Positions 11,846 to 24,383 of a DNA stretch of 64,000 bases are shown here, one piece after another. Below the pieces are notes generated by a model. That model was not told the DNA's origin and ran no database searches. It worked only from the letters and a program-made list of their open reading frames with translations. Position numbers and translations under genes: made by a program. The stretch is from Apodemus sylvaticus (Eukaryota; Chordata; Mammalia; Rodentia; Muridae): NCBI RefSeq assembly GCF_947179515.1, contig NC_067495.1, positions 63,262,127 through 63,326,126 on the forward strand. Direction: 5' to 3'. The number at the start of each line of letters is the position of its first letter. The first letter of the stretch is position 1.

Positions 11846-12077
11846 CACACTGGGTGTTTGGTTTCCGTGCATGTTATCCAGTGTCTACTGTTCTCAGGCA
11901 GAAGTGGAGAGAGCTGTCTCTACTAGTATTTAAATTTGAAGGTGGGTGCTTTCATTTTACTAGAACCCTGGCTGTTTCCTCTGCCAATAATTCAATAATT
12001 CAAGTCTTGCCTGCTGGTAGCCACAAGTCCATGTCACGTTTGCCTACTCTACTTCTCATACTTGTGTAGTTGCAGCA

Positions 12078-12112
12078 GTTTTTTATTTATTTATTTATTT
12101 ATTTATTTACTT
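12078..12112 (+). repeat. (TTTA)n microsatellite
   Basis: About eight TTTA copies. It may be the remnant tail of a retroposon. Confidence 0.85.
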
Positions 12113-12644
12113 GCTTAGTTGGCAAAGGCAATGGGGTGGGGGTGGAGGGGCTTGGGTTTGTAGATACAGTCCTGTTAAATTGTCTGCTCTTTTTTGGCAG
12201 AACAGTGTAGTGAGAATGTCTTTTTTGGGAACAGTTCCTTCCTTTGCCCAAGTCTAGGACCAAGGGTGACAGTTCGTAAGTCATGTCCAAGCAACTGGTT
12301 TGCAGGTTCTACACAGATCTCCCATATAAAGTTCTGTTTTACAAACCATGCTTTTTGTCACCGTTCTCAAATGGGTTCTTCCTTCTACTCCATTCAGTGT
12401 TCTAAGTTGGGCTTTGTTTCTTTTATAAATTTAATATTAAATATCTAATATTTAATATTTTGGATCTTAGTTTGTTTTCTTCCTGTCTACCATTTACTCT
12501 TACCTCCTCTTGCTTTTCTAATCTCTCGCCTCTGTCTGGAGTCATGTATCAGGGATTTTCCTACAAATTTGTGAGGATGTAAGAAAGTCCTGTTGGTCTC
12601 TATTCTTCCATCTTGGGATCTTCTGCACTTTTTTAAAAAACAGT

Positions 12645-12715
12645 ACTGGAGATTGAATTTACAGCCTTTTACATATCAAACAAATGCTCTATCAACTGAG
12701 CCATGTCTCCAACAA
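12645..12715 (-). repeat. Old ID/tRNA-like SINE remnant
   Basis: The reverse complement keeps the order of a tRNA-derived promoter (tggctcagttgatagagc, then a diverged B-box ending tcaatctccagtactg). It is 70 bp and diverged. A similar weaker piece is at about 13600-13705. Confidence 0.45.
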
Positions 12716-13120
12716 TCATTTCTTCTTGCTTATATTCCATGGAGATATTCTTTGTAGTTTCCATTAGTAATTTCACAAAACATCTTGAAACTGAAATAAT
12801 TACTTTAAAATTTGAAACAATTTAATCTCATACAAGCCCTAACCCTTCATATTTCCACACCCTTTATATTATTGCTGCCTCAAATTATCCACTGCATATT
12901 GCACACTTTGTAATATAGATTAATCATTTTTTTAAGTTTTTATCTTAAATATAAAAGAACTTAAACTGGAGCCACAAACTGAAGTCAAAACAATATAGAT
13001 TTATATTTGTCTATACATTTACTTTCCTTGTGGGAATTTATATTTTTACTTTTATATGTCTTAGAACTCTTCAGCATCTTGCAGAGCATATACCATGGCA
13101 ATGGCCCTCTTGGTATTTTG
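12716..13120. other. AT-rich, nothing recognised
   Basis: AT-rich sequence without a gene or a recognisable repeat. Confidence 0.35.
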
Positions 13121-13516
13121 TCTTAGTCAGGGTTTCTATTCCTGCACAAATATCATGACCAAGATGCAAGTTGGGAAGGAAAGGGTTTTTTCAACTTACA
13201 AGTCCACATTGCTGTTTATCACCAAAAGAGTTCAGGACTGGAACTCAAGCAGATCAGGAAGCAGAAGCTGATGCAGAGGCCATGGAGGGATCTTTCTTAC
13301 TGGCTTGCTTCCCCTGGCTTGCTCAGCCTGCTCTCTTATAGAACCCAAGACTACAAGCCCGGGGATGGCACCACCCACAAGGGGCCCTCCCCTCTTGATC
13401 ACTAATTGAGAAAATGCCCCACAGCTGGATCTCATGGAGGCACTTCCCCAACTGAAGCTCCTTTCTCTGTGGTAACTCCAGCCTGTGTCAAGTTGACACA
13501 CAAAACCAGCCAGTAC
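13121..13516 (-). mobile_element. ERVL-MaLR solo LTR (MT-like)
   Basis: It runs from tcttagtcagggtttctatt to caaaaccagccagtaca. In reverse orientation it matches the LTR at 42025-42410 block by block: the TATA-like region near the tcttatagaaccc block, the agctgatgcagaggccatgg block, and the tgtcaagttgacaca terminal block. No internal region is attached, so it is a solo LTR. Confidence 0.65.
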
Positions 13517-14009
13517 AGTATTTATTTTAATGTGACTGTCTTCATGACTGCCTAATTAGCCAAAGATGAACTTGGTCTTCAAATCCTCCTTTACCATCCA
13601 AGTGCTAGGACACTTTTAATGCAGGGATGGTAATCACACCTACAACTTTCTGCATACCAGGCAAGCACTCTACCAGTTGAAAAACATCCTAATCTCCTAT
13701 GGGAATTTTTATGCATAGGGTTAGAGAAATTAGAGAACAATTTTGTGAAATGACTCCAAAGTAGTACTACCATATATCTGTGCAGTGTTGAGTGTGGAGA
13801 TGAGGAGAACAAGTCAAATATATTGTATTATTTTATACCCAAGGTAAGTGTCAGGAAACAGTAATAGAAATCATGTATCTGGATCAATCAAAGGGAGGCC
13901 TGAGAGGATGTTGAGAATTGGAATCTGTCTCACTCCTCATATGTAAACATCCTATTCATATTCAAAATAAATGCCAATGCTATATAAAATTATGAGAACT
14001 TATTGGTTC

Positions 14010-14935
14010 TTGATTTATAATTAATTAAGAAATATTTTTCTCTTTAATTTTGGAAAGAACTTTAGATGCTCTGTATTGTTATTTGATAGGTTTTCTAGGA
14101 GCCATGTATAGGATTTCTTTTCCTCTATTCGAAATTTTTCTCTGTTGAAAAAACTGTTTTCATCACCAATTTCTTTCATTACTGTTATGATCTCTTCTGA
14201 GTCCTTTTCATTTCCACATAAATTTTAGATTCATGAAGAGAAATTTAACTTAACCACCTTTACATTCCTGCATAAGTCCCAGTTGATTGTGATACACAAT
14301 TCTTTTTGTTTGTTTCTGGATTGTCTTTGTTAATGCTTTTATTTTATATCTAAATTCATTTGAGATATGGGTTTGTATTTTTGTTTTTCTGTAATGTCTT
14401 TGCTATTACAATAACACTGCCTTCAAGGAATGAGATAGGAAGTAATCCCTCTATTTGTATGAGAGAATTGACTTAATTGTTTCACTAATGTTTTGGTATT
14501 ATTCAACAGTGTACTCAGTTTGTCTTGGTTACTTTTTGTTTGAAGATTATTAATTATTTATTTCATTTCTTTAAAGGCGAAACACTATTCAGGTTGTTTC
14601 CTCTTCTGTGAGCTACATGAGTGCTTGCTAATTGTTTCTTAGAATTGGCCAACTTGATTTAGATACAAATTTGTGAGCCTAGAGCTGCTGGGGGCATCAT
14701 TATTATGACCTTAATCTTGAATGGATCTGTAGTAATGTTCTCTTCCATTTCTGATATTGGTAATCTGTGATTTTTCTTTTCTTAATTAGTCTGGCTAGAA
14801 ACATAGGGTTTTTTTTTTATTAATTTTCCTCAAGAAGCAAGTTCTTGCTGTGTTGATTTCTTCTGCTGACTACATGCAATCAATTGCATTGTTCCATCTT
14901 CTAATTCTTTTGAAAATTAAATTTATTTTTAATTT
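14010..14935 (-). repeat. Ancient L1 ORF2 fragment, antisense
   Basis: In reverse the segment has the order of the central RT region of mammalian L1 ORF2, including the part near 14420-14450 (aatgagataggaagtaatcc on plus) and the Lys/Asn-rich N-terminal RT region near 14770-14850. It is full of stops. Confidence 0.45.
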
Positions 14936-15114
14936 ATACATAAAAACAAAAATTATAAATCCATGAGAAACTGGTGTTTCAATGCAGATATGCATTGTAT
15001 ATTGTTTAATTCAACTTAAACATATCTATTACTTTTCCCTCCTCCCTCCCGTCCCTTTCTCTGTCTCCCCACCCCAAGCCTCTACTCCCTTCTCAACTCC
15101 ACTTCCTATTCCAC

Positions 15115-16165
15115 AAATAAACTCTATTCAAAGTTTCTGTAAGGCAAAGGACACTGTCAAAAGGACAGAATGTCAACCAACAGATTGGGAAAGGATCTTC
15201 ACCAACCCTAAATCTGACAGAGGGCTAATATCTAATATATACAGAGAACTCAAGAAGGTAGAACCTAGAGAACCAAATAACTCCATTAAAAAGTGGGGTA
15301 CCAAGCTAAACAAAGATTTTTCACAAGAAGAACTTCAGATGGCTGAGAACTATCTTAAGAAATGTTCAACATCATTAATCATTAGGAAAATGCAAATCAA
15401 AACAACCCTGAGATTTCACCTCACACTAGTCAGAATGGCTAAGGTTAAAAACTCAGGAGATAGCAGGTGCTGGTGAGGATGTGGAGAAAGAGGAACACTC
15501 CTCCACTGCTGGTGGGATTGTAAGATGGTGCAACCACTTTGGAAATCAGTCTGGAGGTTCCTCAGAAAACTGGGCATAGCACTTGCGGAGGACCCTGCTA
15601 TACCACTCCTGGGCATATACCCAGAGGATTCCCCAGCATGTAATAAGGACACATGCTCCACTATGTTCATAGCAGCCCTATTTTTAGTAGCCAGAAGCTG
15701 GAAACAACCCAGGTGTCTCTCAACGGAGGAATGGATACAAAAAATGTGGTATATTTACACAATGGAGTACTATTCAGCCATTAGAAACAATGAATTCATA
15801 AAATTCGTAGATAAATGGATGGAGCTGGAGAACATCATACTAAGTGAGGTAACCTAGTCTCAAAAGATCATTCATGGTATGCACTCACTGATAAGTGGAT
15901 ATTAACCTAGAAACTTGGAATACCCAAGAAATAATCCACATATTAAATGATGTCCAAGAAGAACGGAGGAGTGTCCCCTGGTTCTGGAAAGACTCAATGC
16001 AACAGTATAGGGGAATACCAGAACAGGGAAGTGGGAAGGAGTAGATGGAGGAACAGGGGGAGGGAAGAGTGCTTATGGGACTTGCGGGAAGTGGGGACCC
16101 AGAAAAGGGTAAATCATTTGATATGTAAATAAAGAATACATCGAATAAAAAAAATAAACTCTATT
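15115..16165 (+). mobile_element. 5'-truncated L1 with 14-bp target-site duplications
   Basis: The L1 body is 15129-16151, flanked by the identical 14-mer aaataaactctatt at 15115-15128 and 16152-16165. It begins in the last third of ORF2 and contains the Cys-rich C-terminal domain; the stop in 15455-15476 is one of several that break the frame. It then has a short 3' UTR and A-rich tail (cgaataaaaa). 5' truncation with perfect duplications is the signature of a relatively recent target-primed insertion. Confidence 0.93.
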
Positions 16166-16257
16166 TTATACTAAACCCTTTGTCTGATACCTCAGGGAGA
16201 GGGATGCCTTAGTTCCCACTGTACCACACTGCACTCTCCAAAACATATCCTGGTCTT

Positions 16258-16259
<2 letters not shown>

Positions 16260-16295
<36 letters not shown>
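16260..16295 (+). repeat. (CA)n microsatellite
   Basis: About 18 perfect CA dinucleotides. Confidence 0.95.
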
Positions 16296-16296
<1 letters not shown>

Positions 16297-16518
16297 ATTT
16301 TACTTCACTGTTTTGAAGCTATTGTTATATATATAGTTCCTCAATATAATGGAACTGGTAATATCATGGTGGAACTTCTTACTTCCATCTGAGACTTATT
16401 TAATACCCATTGATCAATCCACAATTATTTGCTGTTCTCCCCAACTTCTGTTAAGCACCCTTCTATTTTCAATTTCTATGACACTAACGTTTTAAAATTT
16501 GGCTTTATTTGCCTATAC

Positions 16519-16520
<2 letters not shown>

Positions 16521-16564
<44 letters not shown>

Positions 16565-16574
16565 CGCGCGTGTG
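16521..16574 (+). repeat. (TG)n(CG)n alternating purine-pyrimidine tract
   Basis: About 18 TG units pass directly into about seven CG units, then TGTG. The 54-bp run is uninterrupted alternation and so is a strong candidate for left-handed Z-DNA. Confidence 0.95.
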
Positions 16575-16714
16575 ATAGAGGAAAAATTTATGAAGCTTAT
16601 TTTCTCCTATGTTTATGAGTCTGAGGAATCAAATCCTGGTCTCCGGGCTTGTCCAACAGGCACCTTTATCACTGAACTATCTTATCGGCCTGAAACCAGA
16701 TGTGGAATACCTGA

Positions 16715-17015
16715 CCAAAGCAAATTAAGACAAAGAGGATTTATTTTGGCTTATACTTTAAGGTTATAGTCCATCATGGTGACAAGAACCTGTGGCAGCT
16801 GGTTACATTGCATTTGCAAACAAGAAGCAAGAAGTAATGAATATTTATACTCAACTCATGTCCTTTTTTATATAGTCCAAGATCTCAGCCCTGGGGAGTG
16901 AAGACACCCACAGTGGAAGTCTTTCCATCTCAACTAAACTAATCCTTCAAAGGCTTACCTGTTTCCCAAATGTATCTAGATCTCATCAAGTTGACAACTG
17001 AGATTAACTATAACT
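16715..17015 (-). mobile_element. ERVL-MaLR LTR (ORR1/MT-like)
   Basis: The minus-strand LTR pattern includes gaggatttattttggcttat, agtccatcatggtgacaaga, cagctggttacattgcattt and, at the far end, ctcatcaagttgacaactga, all blocks of the ORR1/MT-type LTR. It is diverged and truncated at its ends. Confidence 0.65.
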
Positions 17016-17039
17016 CCATTTAACCATAACCTCATTCAA

Positions 17040-17520
17040 ATTAACCATAACCTCATTTTTCTGCTGAGTAACATTCCATTGTACATATGTACAACATATT
17101 TATTTATCCATTCATCAGTTAATGGGCAGTTGGGCTATTTTAATTTATAGTCTATTGTAAATTGAATATGACAGTGTAAATGATTGACAGTGTAATTTCA
17201 TTTTCTTTGGATGTATGCCTAGTAAATGAATTGCTTGCTATATCACATGTTAATTCTGTTTCCAAAATTTTAGTGAATTTGTTTCCACCAATAGCTTTTT
17301 TATTTATATTCTCACCAACTGTGCAAACATTTCTCCATATCCTCTATAGCACTTGTTTATCTAGTATGTTTTTTATAGTATCTCTTGGCAATGGAATGAA
17401 ATTTCATTGTGATTTTGATTTGCAAATCTTAGATAATGATGTTTGTCATGCATTTACAAATATGGTGTTAGTCTTTTTTTTAATTTTTGTATTTGTCTTC
17501 TATGATTAAGGATTTTTAGT
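17040..17520 (-). repeat. Ancient L1 ORF2 3' end, antisense
   Basis: On the plus strand, gagtaacattccattgtaca and the following ttatccattcatcagttaat are the reverse complement of the conserved ORF2 C-terminus of mammalian L1 elements. It is highly diverged. Confidence 0.65.
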
Positions 17521-17739
17521 TTTAATATTTTGAATTAATAATGAAATTACATCATTTTCTCCTTTCCTCCCTCCAAGCCCTCCCATATAATTCTCCTTGC
17601 AAATTTGTGGCCTCTTTTTTTTCCATTAAAAATTTTCATTAACAATTATCATTGTTTCTAAATCTGCATATTACCTAGCTACTTGGCATTAGATAGTCAA
17701 TTGGTGTGAAAGACCAGGAAAGAACATTTCTTCCACGCT

Positions 17740-18135
17740 TAGCATTTCTAAATTGTTTGAAGTTCTGAGCCTGTTCACTTTAGGCTGCCTGTTGTTGCCC
17801 TTGTCTAGATCCTGTTTAGGCAGTCATGTTGATGAAATTTTATGGGCATGTAGCCCTCATTCTTCATCAAGGAAACTTCTCTTTGCAACAGGCAGGGACT
17901 ATTACATAAAACCATACACAATCGAAACGCAGAGTTGTGGAGCTTAGTCCCAACAAATAACATCTCCAACACAACTTCCTCGCCTACGGCTCAGGGTTTA
18001 TTGTACAAGAGGGGCAGAAAGATAATGGAGTGCTCTATGAGATTTTTTTCTCCTAGAATACCACAAGCTACACTCATGGTGCCTCAACACCACTGTTGTA
18101 AAGGGCATTTTATCAACCCTTTATCAGATCTATAG
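17740..18135 (+). repeat. Unclassified rodent interspersed repeat
   Basis: Blocks such as cttctctttgcaacaggcag, caacaaataacatctccaac and ggggcagaaagataatggag feel familiar from repeated rodent DNA, but I cannot name the family. No gene is visible. Confidence 0.3.
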
Positions 18136-18219
18136 TATGTCAATCAGTTTTCTATCACTGTGCCAAAATATTTGATATAATCAATATAATAAGGTAAAAG
18201 ATTTTTGACTCATGGTTCC

Positions 18220-18410
18220 AGATTCCCTTTTATTTTCTTTCTTATTTTATATATTTAAGTTGTACCACATAATGTCTTGGTATATGATCGTGCATGCATA
18301 CCTACATACATTCAAAAGGTTACTACAACCAAGTCAATTAATATATTTATCATCTCACATGATTGAAAATTTTAACATTCTTGTGGTAAGAGCACAACTT
18401 CTGATTTAAA
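18220..18410 (+). repeat. Possible ancient L1 3' UTR
   Basis: The ttaatatatttatcatctca and gtggtaagagcacaactt blocks resemble the 3' UTR of old mammalian L1 elements. Confidence 0.35.
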
Positions 18411-18569
18411 AGAAAATTAAATGCATTGAAACATAGTCAAGGAAGAAGTTACTAGGGTCATGGGGAAAGATGAGAACATTATAAATCAAGGGTTACAAAA
18501 TTGCTTAATGTGAAATGAAAAGTTTGGAACTCTAATGTACAACAAGGAATCTAGTTAGTAATGTGTTTG

Positions 18570-18795
18570 TGGGGTTGTAGAGATGGATCAGAAGTTAATA
18601 GCACTGGTTGCTCTTCTAAAAGTCCCAGGTTCAATTTCTAGCTTCCACATGGAGTCTCACATTCATCTCATCTCCAGTTCTAGGGGATCCAAAATCCTCT
18701 TCTGAACTTTAAGGCCACCAGGCATACACGTGGTACAAGACATACATACACACATACATACAACACACTTATGCATAGAAAGATAAGTCTCTTCT
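18570..18795 (+). repeat. B3/B2-type SINE, diverged
   Basis: A tRNA-derived head (agagatggatcagaagttaa, then gttgctcttcta) is followed by a diverged body with an ACAT-rich tail (18740-18770). Confidence 0.7.
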
Positions 18796-18849
18796 ACTGG
18801 AAATCATTAATTATTTGTGGGTATGTATGTGTGGATGGGTATTTGGTGT

Positions 18850-19010
18850 ATGTATATGAGCATGCAAGCTATGCTGTACATGTGGAGGTTAGAGAACAAT
18901 TTTGTAGATAAAATTCTTTCCATCCACTTTTACCTGGCTTTCAAGGGTCAGATTCAGGTCATGAGACTCATGGAAAGTGTCTTTAGCCATTAAGCCATTC
19001 CATCTGCTTT
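18850..19010 (-). repeat. B3-type SINE, diverged
   Basis: The reverse complement has a weak tRNA-like head at the right edge (ggcttaatggctaaagacac) and a body with a tttgtagataaaattctt block. It lies next to a younger B2 copy. Confidence 0.5.
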
Positions 19011-19047
19011 CATTTATTTTTATCCATTTAAAAATAAAATTCTTTTT

Positions 19048-19222
19048 TAAAAGATTTATTTATTTATATGTGAGTACACTGTAGCTGTCTTCAGACACCC
19101 CACAAGAGGGCGTCAGATCCCTTTACGAATGGTTGTGAGCCACCGTGTGGTTGTGGGATTTGAACTCAGGACCTCCAGAAGAGCAGTCAGTACTCGTAAC
19201 CGCTGAGCCATCTCTCCAGCCC
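19048..19222 (-). repeat. B2 SINE
   Basis: The reverse complement begins ggctggagagatggctcagc and includes gagtactgactgctcttctg, then the caaccacacggtggctcaca body and the A-rich end. It is only mildly diverged. Confidence 0.93.
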
Positions 19223-19229
19223 TGAAAAT

Positions 19230-20520
19230 AAAATTCTAAAGTGCAACTTTTTATGGCATATGTTTAGTTTTCTTTGAGCTTCCATAATCTGTGCTTTTAT
19301 GTCTGACCTTAGTATAAGACCATATGACATTATGTATTTTAAAATATATATATTATAGAATGAATTGGAGCTGATTGTTCCCTTCTTCTAGACCATACTC
19401 TAAGAAACCCTAATAGGTTAGTCTTTGAGTACATAGATTTTCTTGAGGTTGAAACCTATGGGAAGGACTGAATATGGTAGACTTTAAAATGGTGACTATC
19501 CTTTTCCTCAGGACTAAACAATGAGATAGTTTCTCATTGATTTTCACTGAGAACCTAGTTGAATTATATAAGCTGAATCACAAATATTTAGGAATCATTT
19601 AAGATTGAGTTCCCTATTATTTTTCTATAATGATTAACCAAATAGAGTTTACATTTCCATGTGCTTTTCTTTGTTCCCACATTAGATCGCGGGATTCTGC
19701 ACCAGCAGGTTATAATTTCTGACATTTTCCTATCATTTTCTCAAATTTAGAGCAAATCGTTTTCACTGGATATCCATCTTGATGGTATATTATCAAAATA
19801 TTTTTAAAAATTATGTGTATATGTGTGAGCCTGAGTGAGTTTATGTGCTCTATGCGCCTTCAAGAGAATGTTGAGAACAAATGAGGACATTGGATCTACA
19901 GGAACTAAAAGGACAGGCAGACAACAGGGACCATATGGGTGCTAGGGAACATATCTCTCTCTTCTGCTGGAGCCGGAAGCGATATGTCCAGCCATGATTT
20001 TCATATCTTGAGCCACTATGCATTAAAAAGGAAAAAGTGCCACTTTGTTATACTATCGACAGCCATTACATTGCTACATTTGGCTAATTACTATGGTCAC
20101 TAACTTCCACATGAATTCTCAAAAAAAAAAAAATACTTATTTCTGTTGTTGGTAAAAGTCATGTGCTATTTCCCTATTCCCCTTCTTTACATCTCTGCTC
20201 TCAAAAAAAATTGTCAAACCAATAATACTACCAGTCACACACTATCTTCTTGATCACTGAATGATTGAGTACCCAAGTATGATCTAAATAAATCATGCAC
20301 ATGAAAGTGCAGAACAGCCAGATTTTTACCAAACAGCTAGACACATCCTCCACATGCCGATCGCAAGCTGAGCACATAAGCGAGCTGCTGTGTAACTACG
20401 CAGAAAAACACTGGCCAGCAAAGAAAGCACAGGACCTTGACTGAGGAAACAAAACAAGAGAATCTCAAAATAATTACTATTAGGATTGAAAGAAGCCAGA
20501 GCCTTCAAAAGGTCCATACT
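19230..20520. other. Gene-free stretch
   Basis: No gene, RNA or named repeat was recognised. An A-run lies at about 20121-20133. Confidence 0.35.
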
Positions 20521-20524
20521 GTGG

Positions 20525-20553
20525 GGTGTGTGTGTGTGTGTGTGTGTGTGTGT
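20525..20553 (+). repeat. (TG)n microsatellite
   Basis: About 14 TG units. The antisense frame across it is a chance frame. Confidence 0.9.
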
Positions 20554-20559
20554 ATTTGA

Positions 20560-21110
20560 CAGTCTCCATTTGTGCACAATTCCAGGAAATAGAAAGAAGC
20601 CCTCATTTCCAGAAAGCATATCTGTGTTTGCTTAGAGACAGAGAGGAGAGTGTCAGGGTGAGGGAGAGGGGAGCGTTGCTAAGGGCCTGAGAACATGTTT
20701 TCAGCTGTGGTGAATATTCTGCGTGTCACGTGTCGAACCTGCCAGTGGCACGCCTGAGAATCGGAGCAATTCATCATGCGTCAGAACTATCTTAACGCAG
20801 CCTCAAGAAGGAAAGCCATGAAGAAACTCTAAGCTATGGGGAAACAGGGACGTCACCAGATTTGTTTGCTGTTGTGGACTCAGCACCAACACCATCATCA
20901 GAAAAAACAATGTTAGAAAGGTCCACACCTGGGGCAAAATGAGAAAAGCACACCTCTGGGAAGTAAATGAACTCCAAACACACGCAAGGAAAGGCTCACA
21001 GGGACAACATGTATTTCCCAATGAGAAATACAGGGAGACTACTCAATGACGGGGTCTCAATTACTTTTATTATCATTATTTTCTCTTTGTCATTTTCTTA
21101 TCTTCTTTCT
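20560..21110. other. Nothing recognised
   Basis: Apparently unique DNA. It contains no convincing coding frame. Confidence 0.35.
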
Positions 21111-21112
21111 TT

Positions 21113-21303
21113 TTTATGATTTACTTATTTATTTACTAATTATGTGTAATTAAGTACACTGTGGCGGTCTTCAGACACTCCAGAGAAGGGAGTCAGATCC
21201 TATTACAGATAGTTGTGAGCCACCATGTGGTTGCAGGAATTTGAACTCAGGACCTTCAGAAGAGCAGTCAGTGCTCTTAACCACTGAGCCATCTCTCCAG
21301 CCC
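21113..21303 (-). repeat. B2 SINE
   Basis: The reverse complement begins gggctggagagatggctcag and carries the tRNA-like boxes and the caaccacatggtggctcaca body. It is well preserved. Confidence 0.93.
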
Positions 21304-21450
21304 TCCTTCTTCCTTTCTTAATTTCTCTCTTTCTATTCTTCTTCTTTGGCAAGGACACTGTTTATTTTGAAAGGACTTTGCTATAAGCACAGTGGAGAGG
21401 CTCTAAGCAGTTGTCTATTTGTTTCCCTCATCCCTGTCCTCCAAGGAATC

Positions 21451-21650
21451 TGTCTTAGTTAGGATCTAACTGCTGTGCACAACATGACCAAGGCAACTCT
21501 TACAAGGACAACATTTAATTGGGGCTGGCTTCCAGGTTAGGAGATTTAGTCAAGTATCATCAAACCAAGGGCATGGTTGAGGGCTGCATCTTCCTTCCAA
21601 GTGAAAAGCTGCTCTGGGAAGGAGAGTCAGATCTCAGGTGAGTTCAGATC
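21451..21650 (-). mobile_element. MaLR-type LTR fragment
   Basis: The blocks ctgtcttagttaggatctaa, acatgaccaaggcaactctt and caacatttaattggggctgg match the family represented at 58557-58850. It is truncated at the right. Confidence 0.5.
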
Positions 21651-21934
21651 TCATCAACTACAGAAGGCTCCAGATCTAGAAAAGATGCCCGAGGCACATG
21701 TTTTCCAGCTGCAGTTTCACAGAAGAAGGGGGTGAAGGAGTCCTCCCCTCCAACACTGGTCTTATCACTCTGCATCTGCCCTAAGGCTGAATCCCAAGAT
21801 CCAGACAACAGAGCTCCCAGCAGGCATTGTCCAACCACACACCAGCCTGCCCCACATGGCCTGTAATTCACTCATGCATGATGAGTCTCTTCTGTACATC
21901 TCTCCTAGAGTCGGGGTCACAGGCCTCAAGTGAG

Positions 21935-22190
21935 ACCTCACAACTACTTTTCTATTGCTGTGTTAAAACACCTTGGCCAAAGAAATTAGGGAAGAGTTTA
22001 CTAGAGCTTGCTTGCAGTTACAGAGGGTTAGTGCATGGCTCTCTTGGTGGGGAGCATGGCAGCAGGAGGTCAGGCAGGCAAGCTGCTGGAACAATAGCTC
22101 AGAGCCTAGACCTTGCTCCTGAAGCTTCAAGCATACAGAGGGCCAACTGGAAACTGTATGGGCTTGGGAAAATCACACCAAACCACAGAT
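21935..22190 (-). mobile_element. MaLR-type LTR fragment
   Basis: The blocks ttttctattgctgtgttaaa, ttgcttgcagttacagaggg and ggagcatggcagcaggaggt are of the same broad LTR family in minus orientation. It is diverged. Confidence 0.5.
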
Positions 22191-22199
22191 TCTCATGTT

Positions 22200-24383
22200 C
22201 TCTGCAACCTAGAGTATTTGTGGGGACTGCTAATCATTATCTAGCTGTGCAGCTATGGCCTCTGTGGTGGCAGCTTGTGTTTGGACAGAGCAGATAAAAC
22301 AGGGTGGTTTCCATGACCAAGAGTGGACCAAGACTGCCTTGGGTTAAATCTTATCCCAGATCCTGCACTCAGGCCAGCGGTTGAATCACAATGTGTGAAA
22401 GCTACCAAAATTAACAAAGTTTGCCACATGTAACATGGAGATGCTGTTAACAATAATTCCATAGGCTGCTACAACTTAAATAGTTTAATGGTCCTTTGTC
22501 TGCCTCCCTTATGAGGATTTGTATCTGTGGGAGACAGACACAGAGAGTGTATTTGGAGATTGAGACACTGATTCCAAAATGAACTCACATGTATTAAGCT
22601 TTCATGGGAGAAGAAAAAGGATAAGGTCCAAAGTGCTCAGAGTTCATGTCCTCTACACACTCCGGACAAACCAGGTATATTGGGGGTGGAAAGGTTCCTC
22701 ATCTTGACTTCATGAGACCTGACCACGCTGTGTGGAGAGTATAGGTTCTGTGTGTGAGGCAGACTAGAACCTGAATTGCACAAGGACTAGTAAGCCGGGA
22801 ATCGCCACTTGATAACCTTAAACTTTGGTGCTATTGTTCCAGCGACGACATGGCAGCATCAGAAGGCACCCAGTCCATTTGCACGGAGGCAAAGCATCAA
22901 GTTTTGTGAAGTCTGTCCAGATGTATCCCAGGAAGAGTCTAAAAGAAGAGAAAGAAAACAGTCATGACTCCTGCACAATGTGGTTGAGGGATAGGTAGCT
23001 TCACACCTCCTGAGAGGGTAGAAGTGCCAGGGTTTCATATGCTAATGTGCAAATACCTTGAACCCCCAGAAAACAGATCAGTGGATCCTAATGTTGCTCT
23101 GATTGGGAGAAGGCCTACAGAGGGAGTAAGCTGAGTGGCTTAGGGGCAGAGATTCAGGCTGTAGTAGCCTGGGGTGAAAAGTGGCCTTTACCAGGGACTG
23201 AAGCCAGGAGGTCAGACCACCCCTGTTCTGACACTTTGATCCTAGTCAGAGGGAAACATCCAGGCAGCCTAGGGCACCAGAAAGAAAACCCATTGGCTTC
23301 AAGAACCAGATGAACAAGCCAACCTCAGGAGAGAGGGAGATGGGATTAAGAAGGAGTCTATTGTATAGGCGTTGAATGCTTGCCAGGCATTGGCCATTCG
23401 TGACCACTTTTGATGAATATCTCTTTGTACAGCCCAGGACTCCAAAGGTAAGGAAGAGCCAAGAACATACAGTAACATGTCCAAGGTAAGCACCACTCCT
23501 GAGCCGTGGCCTTTGCTGCATGTCAGGTACACTGTTATGTGATGACTCCCGGAAAGTGCCTGCGATTAGGACACACAGGGGCAGAGAAACTTTGAAGCAT
23601 GTGATGGACTGTGATTTGGTTAAGGGGACAAAGGAATAAGAGGAAGCTGTGCTGTAACATCTTGCTGTGATCAGTCTTTGCTGTTGCTTTCAAAGAAGGA
23701 TTAGTGCAAAGGGAGCATCCTAAAGGATACTGCCAGGATCCTTCAGGAGACTTTCAAGCAGGAACTAAAGCATACAATGGTTTCATGTTAGTCTCTAAGA
23801 TTCTGCCTCCAAGCCAGTTTCATTCCAGGGTCCGTCTTCTAAGTGCTCTGAGCTAGAAGATGGCCAGCAGTGTTTGAGAGCTGCCAGAGCAATACCCTTC
23901 TTATCTGCTGCCCACCCTGAGGCCGGTGCCATCATCTCTTTTGTGGGCTGTGGCTGATCAGGCAGCACCCAAGAGCAAAGATTCAAAGGGACTCCCAACT
24001 TCAGGGAGAGGGCAGAGAGAGAGACAAAGGAAGGCTAGAGGAAGGGACACAGTTAGGATAGACCAAGATCTTACTTCTTCTTGACTTTAGAACCACCCCG
24101 GAGAGATCCAGGGTTCTCTCTATGAGAAACAGCACAGGAGAGAGAATGGCAAAGAGATGCAAAGGGGGCAGCACTTTGGTCATATGTCTTTAATATAATT
24201 ATTTGTCTTTACAAAGGACCAAAATACCTGGGACTTAAAAACACACAAAGTGTTGTTCTGGTTGTATTCTGAGGACCAGTGCATGAGTATGTGTTTTGAG
24301 AACCACTGTAACAATCTATATCAGAACTGTGTCTACTCATTTTAGAACATGTGTTTTGCAAACAACTGTAACAATCTAAGTTA
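22200..24383. other. Gene-free stretch
   Basis: Two kilobases of unique-looking DNA. Overlapping antisense frames at 23246-23532 (77 and 91 codons) show no domain. No RNA gene was recognised. Confidence 0.35.

Noticed and set aside
12645..12715. Possible tRNA gene
   Set aside because: Only diverged A/B-box order remains, with no cloverleaf or 3' end; a SINE remnant explains it better.
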